This document shows positions 1-5,102 of a stretch of DNA of 7,040 nt, in pieces. The stretch is taken from NCBI GenBank assembly GCA_964387935.1, contig CAYLZN010000308.1, forward strand, positions 1 to 7,040, read 5' to 3'. Position numbers and translations under genes: made by a program. How positions within the stretch are numbered: position 1 is the first letter of the stretch; every line of letters begins with the position of its first letter. Under the pieces are notes generated by a model. That model searched no databases. It saw nothing but the letters and a program-made list of their open reading frames with translations, and was not told the DNA's origin. Origin of the DNA: CAYLZN01 sp964387935. GTDB lineage: Bacteria; Acidobacteriota; Vicinamibacteria; Vicinamibacterales; JAFNAJ01.

Positions 1-3000
1 ACCCGTGGCATCGCCTCGCCCATGCTCCCGCTCATGTCTATGGCCACCACGATCTCCACCGGCACGCGCTCGTCGGCGAACGTGGTGATCCGCTGGGGCA
101 CGCCGGCGTCGAGCACGCGGAAATCCTCCCGCTGCAGGCCTCCCACGAATCGTCCGTCCCGATCGGTGACGACGGCCACGAGCTGCACGGCATCGACATC
201 CACCACCTCGGTGTAGTCGAGTCCGCGGGTCCTGATGGTGTCGGCGAGCCGGGAGCCATCGGCCCTGGCCGCCACCACGCGGAGCTGACGGGCCAGCACC
301 CGCGGTCCGGCCGGCCACTGGCACTGGTAGGGCGGCTCGACGAGACGACACACGAGGTGACCATCCGCGAAGACGGTGACCTCGGGAATCGGCTGTGCGC
401 TCGTGACAGCCGCGCTGATCGTCACCTCGCCGCTCACGAACGACCCAGGCTCCGGCGAGAGGATGGTGACGCGGTCCTCACCGGACGCGACATCGGCACG
501 CCCCGTCCCGACCGCCGCGAGCGGCCCCCGTGCGGCGACCCTGGCAAACAGGTCCTCCCACCGCGAGGGGCCGATCCCGTCCGCGTAGCGTGCCACGGAG
601 AACCAGTCGTCGAAGTGCAGCGCCGGCGTCTCGTCGATCACCTGCTGGATCACGCCGGCGAGCAGGTCCGGCGCGAGGGACGCGGGCAGGCGGCGCTCCG
701 CCAGGAAACTTGCGACGCGAAGGGGCGCATCGGCGGTGTACGCGGCGAGGGCCCCGATACCGGGGCGACCGGCGACGCGCTCCCACGTCGTGTCCGGGGG
801 GAAGCGAAGGCAGAGGCAGCCGGAGAGTGCCGCGGCCGGAGCGCCCCACGCGTCCAGTCGCCGGTCCATCGGGGGCGAGTCACCTTCCAGCCCGAGCGCG
901 AAGATCTCGCGAGCCACGAACAGTTCCGGCACGCGACCGGGCATTGCCTGAATCAGCCACGGCAGCACCGCGCGTCGCCAGCCTCCCAGGCCCGCGCGCG
1001 TGGCGGCCTCCAGAACCGGCGCAGCGTCCCCGGACGACAGGGCGGCTTCAAGTCGATCCCGCCCGCGGCGCAGCGCCGCACCAATGAGGTCGCGGTCGGC
1101 ATCGGTCAGGACGTTCCGATCCATCAGCACGACGCCCTCGGCGAACGCCGCCCTCTGCCTCGGGGTCAGGCGGGGCGCCTGCGACGGGGGCACCGAGGCC
1201 ATGCGCCACAGTGAGAGGTCGGCGAGCGCCACGTCCAGGCCGAGGAGGGACCCCCTCAGCACGCCCTGCCGGCCTCGCTCCTCCGGTTCGCTGGCCAGGT
1301 GCCAGGGCGTGGTCCAGCGCTCCTCCGGGACGTCCGACGCGAGGCCGAGGTCGTGCCGGCGCGCGAGGTCGGGCGCGCGCGCCAGGCGACCGTCCGGATC
1401 GTGGAACACGAACGCGTACGCCAGGCTCGCGAGGGCATCGGCGGTCAGGACGTCGATGGCCGAGGCAAGTTCGCCCGGGCGCGGGGGGCTGCGTGAGGGC
1501 TGCGTGAGCGCGGTCGCGACCCGCCGGAGGGCCTCATGAGCCTGGCGCAGCGCGTCGCCGTTCGTCCCCGGTCGCTGAAGCGATCGCCCGACACCGTCTG
1601 CGATCGAGACGAGTTCGCGGGCGTGCCCGGCGAGCGCCTCCGGTCGCCTCGTGGCGGACCCCGACAGCGCCGCCGCCACGCGAGCCAATGTCAGCACCGT
1701 GTCGAGCGATGTCCCCGACTGCCTGAGCCTGATGCGTTCGACGCGCGCGGTTTCGGTGGCGCAGCGATCGAGGCGGTAGGACACGCCCTCCCATTCGACG
1801 GTGCCGTCACCGGCGGCCCGGGACCGAGGTTTCAGATCGCACCCGGCAGCGGCGCCGAGGAGCGTGCGCTCGGCCGTGCCGCCGGGGGCGGCAGCGGTCT
1901 CCGGCGTCGTCCGACCCAGCGCGGGCAGGAACTGGCCTCCGAGCCAGATGGCCACGGCCCCGTCGTAGCGTGCCTCGCTCGTCCTGGCGAGATCCACCAG
2001 CGAGCCCACGAGACGGCTCGCCGTGGCCGCGTCGACCGAACCGCCGAGACGCACGCGTTCGATCAGGGCGAGCGCGCCCTGGAACTGCACGAGGCCGGCT
2101 GCCGCGCGCGGGCCCGCGCTCGTGAGCGAATCCGCCACGCGGGCCACGGCAGCGTAGAGCGAGGCCTGAGTGATGCCGAGGCGTTCGAGGCTCAGCATCG
2201 CCAGCCGGTAGCGAGCCATGGCGCGAGCCGTGACGAGCAGGTCCGACGAGGTCGCCGTGCTGTCCGCTGCGGCTAGGCGCTGGGTGAACAGCACGGCGTC
2301 GAGGCGCGCGCGCCGGACGACCACGTTGCGATCGTGCAGCGCCTCGGCCAGCGCCGCGGCATCGGCCTCCTCGCCCCCGTCGATGACCGTCCGGCTTCCA
2401 CGCGGCGGAAGGGCCGCTCCCGAGAGCGCCTGGTCCCAGAACACGCGCGAGGCCGGCGACGCCATCGCCCCCGCGTCGGTGACGCGCACCTGCTGCAGGG
2501 CGGACACCGCATCCTCGAGGGGGCGGGCGAACGGGGACTGCCGGGGCTCCCAGGCGCGAGAGGACCGGACCACGTGCGCGGCCAGCGCGACGAACCGTGC
2601 CCGTCGTGCCTCCGCGGTGGCGAGCGTCAACCCGAGCGCGAACCGCTGGCGCGGTCCGTCGAGCAGGGCGATGGCGTCGTACAAATAGGCGAGCCGCCCT
2701 TCCTCGCGAGCGAACAACTGACGGAGGAACTCGTCGGTGTTCGACGGCGCCACGCCGACGACAGCCTCCCAGAGGGGGGCGGCGACCGGGCCGCCGGGCC
2801 ACTCGAGGCGGCCCTCCGTGATCCGCACACTGCGACCGAAGGCGCCGAACACCGCGGCGTGGTCGCGGGCCAGCGCCCGGGCGAGATCGCGGTGGGCATC
2901 GAGGTAGCGCAGCGTGGGTTCGTCGAGGTGCGCCAGGCCTGTGTAGAACAGTGCCGCGCGCCGATCGCTCAGAAGGGCGGCGAGGAGATCCTGGTCGACC

Positions 3001-3380
3001 ACATGTGCCGGCAGGATCACGTCGCGCCAGAACGCCGGCTGCAAGGGCAGCGGCACGACGTCCGACGCCGAATCGCCCGCCGGCGCGGCCGCTGCCGCCG
3101 CAAGGTGTGAGGTCAGGCGGCGCACCAGGTCGTCGGACGCGCCAGGAGCATCCTCCGGCGGCTCGACCATGCGCCGCACCATCTCGAGGACCGCGCGTTC
3201 GGGTCCGAGAGACCCGGTGATTCCTGCGGTGGCGGCAGCCGCAGCGAGGCCGCCCGGCACGGGCACGCTGGACCAGGCCGGCGGCGGTGGAGTCGCGCCC
3301 GATTGGGCGAATGTGCCCACAGGCAGGACCCCGCACACGCAGGCGGTCAGCCATGCAACCCAGGCGGCTGGCTGGTGCAT
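1..3380 (-). CDS. Exported VWFA-domain protein (acidobacterial TIGR03436-like) with large unknown N-terminal region; C-terminus outside window
   Basis: The frame is open from an ATG at 3378-3380 to the left edge: 1126 codons plus two bases, no stop. An in-frame TGA lies twelve codons upstream with no alternative start between, which fixes the start. Residues 1-25 look like a signal sequence (hydrophobic 5-19, cleavage possibly after FA25). LTAC at 11-14 also fits a lipobox, although the n-region lacks Lys/Arg. Residues about 30-965 are Ala/Leu/Arg-rich, apparently helical, and match no family I recognise. Residues about 971-1055 read as a bacterial Ig-like domain: 'ILSPEPGSFVSGEV', then a VTVFADG strand, then a Cys pair around PPYQ. 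From about 1062 the sequence matches the start of TIGR03436-type VWA domains (VQLVAVVTDRDG, then a GLQREDFRVLD motif), followed by MIDAS residues D1115-x-S1117-x-S1119. Such domains bind a divalent cation and usually mediate protein interactions. Partner and function are unknown. The gene is divergent from the peptidase gene. Confidence 0.93.
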   Translation of the reverse strand, partial: MHQPAAWVAWLTACVCGVLPVGTFAQSGATPPPPAWSSVPVPGGLAAAAATAGITGSLGPERAVLEMVRRMVEPPEDAPGASDDLVRRLTSHLAAAAAAPAGDSASDVVPLPLQPAFWRDVILPAHVVDQDLLAALLSDRRAALFYTGLAHLDEPTLRYLDAHRDLARALARDHAAVFGAFGRSVRITEGRLEWPGGPVAAPLWEAVVGVAPSNTDEFLRQLFAREEGRLAYLYDAIALLDGPRQRFALGLTLATAEARRARFVALAAHVVRSSRAWEPRQSPFARPLEDAVSALQQVRVTDAGAMASPASRVFWDQALSGAALPPRGSRTVIDGGEEADAAALAEALHDRNVVVRRARLDAVLFTQRLAAADSTATSSDLLVTARAMARYRLAMLSLERLGITQASLYAAVARVADSLTSAGPRAAAGLVQFQGALALIERVRLGGSVDAATASRLVGSLVDLARTSEARYDGAVAIWLGGQFLPALGRTTPETAAAPGGTAERTLLGAAAGCDLKPRSRAAGDGTVEWEGVSYRLDRCATETARVERIRLRQSGTSLDTVLTLARVAAALSGSATRRPEALAGHARELVSIADGVGRSLQRPGTNGDALRQAHEALRRVATALTQPSRSPPRPGELASAIDVLTADALASLAYAFVFHDPDGRLARAPDLARRHDLGLASDVPEERWTTPWHLASEPEERGRQGVLRGSLLGLDVALADLSLWRMASVPPSQAPRLTPRQRAAFAEGVVLMDRNVLTDADRDLIGAALRRGRDRLEAALSSGDAAPVLEAATRAGLGGWRRAVLPWLIQAMPGRVPELFVAREIFALGLEGDSPPMDRRLDAWGAPAAALSGCLCLRFPPDTTWERVAGRPGIGALAAYTADAPLRVASFLAERRLPASLAPDLLAGVIQQVIDETPALHFDDWFSVARYADGIGPSRWEDLFARVAARGPLAAVGTGRADVASGEDRVTILSPEPGSFVSGEVTISAAVTSAQPIPEVTVFADGHLVCRLVEPPYQCQWPAGPRVLARQLRVVAARADGSRLADTIRTRGLDYTEVVDVDAVQLVAVVTDRDGRFVGGLQREDFRVLDAGVPQRITTFADERVPVEIVVAIDMSGSMGEAMPR
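1487..1508. repeat. 11-bp perfect tandem duplication inside the VWA-protein gene
   Basis: GGCTGCGTGAG occurs twice head to tail, at 1487-1497 and 1498-1508. On the coding (minus) strand it encodes a Thr/Gln/Pro/Ser/Arg stretch (TQPSRSPP) that looks like a linker between two helical segments of the large N-terminal region. Eleven is not a multiple of three, so gain or loss of one copy would shift the frame. The protein reads sensibly on both sides with the present two copies. Confidence 0.7.
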
Positions 3381-3400
3381 CCCGGGGATTATCCCCCGGG
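3381..3400. repeat. Perfect inverted repeat (7-bp arms, 6-nt loop) abutting the VWA-protein start codon
   Basis: CCCGGGG at 3381-3387 and CCCCGGG at 3394-3400 are exact reverse complements separated by ATTATC. The right arm is preceded by one more C at 3393. The element ends one base before the minus-strand ATG. Read on the minus strand its loop is GATAAT, a good -10 box. It could be an operator for a dimeric regulator or a very stable hairpin overlapping the translation start. It is not followed by a T-run on either strand and sits between divergent genes, so a terminator is unlikely. Confidence 0.6.
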
Positions 3401-3416
3401 TGCGCCGCGCGGTTCA
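3388..3416 (-). promoter_or_regulatory. Candidate promoter of the VWA-protein gene, possibly giving a leaderless mRNA
   Basis: On the minus strand GATAAT (3393 to 3388) matches the -10 consensus at five of six positions. A poor -35 candidate, TGAACC (3416 to 3411), lies 17 bp upstream. The last -10 base is only seven bases from the ATG at 3380, so a normal initiation distance would place the transcript start at or next to the A of the ATG. No well-spaced Shine-Dalgarno exists; the nearest G-run (3398-3394) ends 13 nt from the ATG. An undetected upstream promoter inside the divergent region is the alternative. Confidence 0.4.
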
Positions 3417-3443
3417 CCTCGTTCCGGAGCGGCCCGCTATAAT
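3413..3443 (+). promoter_or_regulatory. Candidate sigma-70-type promoter for the peptidase-GH operon
   Basis: TATAAT at 3438-3443 is a perfect -10 consensus and stands out in very GC-rich surroundings. TTCACC at 3413-3418 matches TTGACA at four of six positions, but with a long 19-bp spacer, so the -35 assignment is weak. Transcription would start near 3450, leaving a leader of about 24 nt before the ATG at 3474. The proposed -35 overlaps that of the divergent minus-strand promoter, so the two could compete for RNA polymerase. Confidence 0.6.
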
Positions 3444-3457
3444 CCGGAAGCCGTTCG

Positions 3458-3467
3458 CCCCCGGGGG
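3458..3467 (+). promoter_or_regulatory. CCCCCGGGGG palindrome containing the likely ribosome-binding G-run of the peptidase gene
   Basis: A perfect 10-bp palindrome lies in the short predicted leader. Its right half, GGGGG at 3463-3467, is six bases from the ATG at 3474. It is the only plausible Shine-Dalgarno here, pairing with the CCUCC core of 16S rRNA through one G-U wobble. Being loop-free, the palindrome cannot fold on itself, but it could pair intermolecularly or serve as a protein site on the DNA. It shares its CCCGGG core with both arms of the inverted repeat at 3381-3400. Confidence 0.4.
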
Positions 3468-3473
3468 TTCTCC

Positions 3474-5099
3474 ATGCCGAAGCGTGCACTCTCCATCCTG
3501 CTCTCCACTGCCGTGGCCGTCCTGACTCTGTCGGCCGAGGAACGCGTCAACAGCGAGCTCAACTGGAAGATTCGTCGCGAGGCGGTCGAGCGCTCGCAGG
3601 CGATGGCGTCGCTCCACATGCTGACCGACGTCTACGGACCGCGGCTGACCGGGTCACCGAACATCAAGGCGGCCAGCGACTGGGCCGTGAAGCAGTTGAC
3701 CGAGTGGGGGCTCTCGAACGCGCGACTCGAGCCCTGGGATTTCGGCCACCCTGGCTGGTCGAACCAGCGCCTCGTCGCGCACATCGTTTCGCCGGTGACC
3801 GACGCCCTCGTGGTGGAGGTTGTCGCGTGGACTCCGGGGACGAAGGGAGCGACCCGCGCGGCCGCCGTCCAGATCGTGCCGCCGGAGCGACCCACTCAGG
3901 AGGAATTCACCGCCTGGCTCGAGACGGTCAAGACGCAGGTCCCCGGCAAGGTCGTGCTCGTGGGCAGGGGCGCACCCGTGCCGGTGAGCTTCGCGATTCC
4001 GGTCAGGCGCCGCGACGATGCCGAACTGCGCGCGCAGTACGATCCGGTGAACCCGGCGCCTTCGCCCATGGCGGCCATGATGCAGCCGCCGGCGGCGCCG
4101 CCGCAGGGGCCGCCGCGCCTGGATGGGCGCCGCGTCGACGAGCAGCTCGACGCGTTCTTCGTCGCCAACGGCGCCGTCGTCCGCGTCAACGACGGAGGGC
4201 GGGAGCACGGGCAGATCCGCGCGTTCAACAACCGCACGTTCGACGTGGCCAAGGCCGTGCCCACCGTGGTCGTCCGCAACGAGGATTTCGGCCGCATGGT
4301 GCGCCTCATGAAGGGCGGGCGGACGGTGGAACTGGAATTCGACATCGCCAACACGGTGCACCCCGAGGGCCGGACGGCCTACAACGTGGTGGCGGAGATC
4401 CCCGGCACGGACAAGGCCGACGAGGTCGTCATGCTCGGGGGCCACATCGACTCGTGGCACGCCGCCACGGGCGCCACCGACAACGCGGTCGGCGTCGCCA
4501 CGATGATGGAGGTGGCGCGCGTGCTGCAGGCGGTCGGCGTGCGGCCGCGCCGGACGATCCGCATCGCGCTGTGGGCTGGTGAGGAGCAGGGCCTGCTCGG
4601 GTCGCAGGCGTACGTCAAGGAGCACTTCGGCACTTTCGAGAACCCGAAGGCCGACTACGGGAAGCTCGTGGCGTACTTCAACATCGACTCCGGCACGGGC
4701 CGCGCGCGCGGCATGAGCGTCTTTGGCCCGTCCGAGGCGGCCGCGGTGCTGCGCGCCGCGGTTGCGCCGTTTGCGGACCTGGGCGTCATCGGCACGGCCG
4801 CGACGAGGAGCCGCCGGCAGGGGGGCTCGGATCACACCTCGTTCAACGAGGCCGGTCTGGCCGGCATCGGCGTCAGCCAGGATCCCATCGAGTACGGCAC
4901 CCACACCTGGCACACCAATCTCGACACGTACGAACGCATCGTCCCGGACGACGTGGTGAAGTCGGTGACGGCCATCGCCGCAGCCGTGGCGCACCTCGCC
5001 AGCCGCGACGAGATGCTCGCACGCTTCTCGAAGCAGGACATGCCGGCACCACCGAAGCCCGAAGGGCCGCCGCCGGCCCCGCGTCCGACGGGGCAGTAG
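3474..5099 (+). CDS. Exported M28-family zinc metallopeptidase (carboxypeptidase Q / aminopeptidase-like)
   Basis: The 541-residue protein starts at the ATG giving MPKR plus a hydrophobic stretch, a classical signal peptide probably cut after LSA21. An in-frame ATG 57 codons upstream (3303) is rejected: it would bury the signal peptide and overlap the divergent gene and both promoters. Residues about 40-85 are the usual N-terminal helical part (DVYGPRLTGSPN). Residues about 115-300 look like a PA-type insert (GKVVLVGRG from 158) carrying a Pro/Met-rich loop at about 189-220. The catalytic M28 domain follows: GGHIDSW with H324 and catalytic-type D326, bridging D336 in GATDN, general base and ligand E370-E371 in WAGEEQG, D405 in NIDSG, and H480 in WHTNLDT. 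The di-zinc set is therefore complete. The enzyme should remove single residues from peptides or dipeptides outside the cytoplasm; amino- versus carboxypeptidase specificity cannot be read here. The C-terminal 19 residues form a Pro-rich tail. First gene of an apparent operon. Confidence 0.95.
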   Translation: MPKRALSILLSTAVAVLTLSAEERVNSELNWKIRREAVERSQAMASLHMLTDVYGPRLTGSPNIKAASDWAVKQLTEWGLSNARLEPWDFGHPGWSNQRLVAHIVSPVTDALVVEVVAWTPGTKGATRAAAVQIVPPERPTQEEFTAWLETVKTQVPGKVVLVGRGAPVPVSFAIPVRRRDDAELRAQYDPVNPAPSPMAAMMQPPAAPPQGPPRLDGRRVDEQLDAFFVANGAVVRVNDGGREHGQIRAFNNRTFDVAKAVPTVVVRNEDFGRMVRLMKGGRTVELEFDIANTVHPEGRTAYNVVAEIPGTDKADEVVMLGGHIDSWHAATGATDNAVGVATMMEVARVLQAVGVRPRRTIRIALWAGEEQGLLGSQAYVKEHFGTFENPKADYGKLVAYFNIDSGTGRARGMSVFGPSEAAAVLRAAVAPFADLGVIGTAATRSRRQGGSDHTSFNEAGLAGIGVSQDPIEYGTHTWHTNLDTYERIVPDDVVKSVTAIAAAVAHLASRDEMLARFSKQDMPAPPKPEGPPPAPRPTGQ

Positions 5100-5102
5100 C
5101 CC

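Noticed and set aside
357..1214. Plus-strand open frame of about 285 codons, and a similar one at 1536-2276
   Set aside because: Both are antisense shadows of the long minus-strand gene, with Arg/Gly-rich low-information translations and no family resemblance.
3381..3400. Rho-independent terminator
   Set aside because: The GC-rich inverted repeat lies at the starts, not the ends, of two divergent genes, and neither strand has a T-run after the stem.
3303..3473. N-terminal extension of the peptidase from an upstream in-frame ATG
   Set aside because: The extra 57 residues would overlap the divergent gene and the TATAAT promoter and would place the signal peptide internally. The MPKR start is much more likely.
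1807..3489. Minus-strand open frame of about 560 codons starting in the peptidase leader region
   Set aside because: Its translation is Arg/Pro/Gly-rich with no domain motifs. It is a shifted frame of the VWA-protein gene, whose own frame gives balanced composition, a signal sequence and recognisable Ig and VWA motifs.
4078..4118. GCC/CCG-rich repeat tract in the peptidase gene
   Set aside because: The repetition follows from Pro/Ala codons in a low-complexity loop at high GC. No regular unit is maintained.
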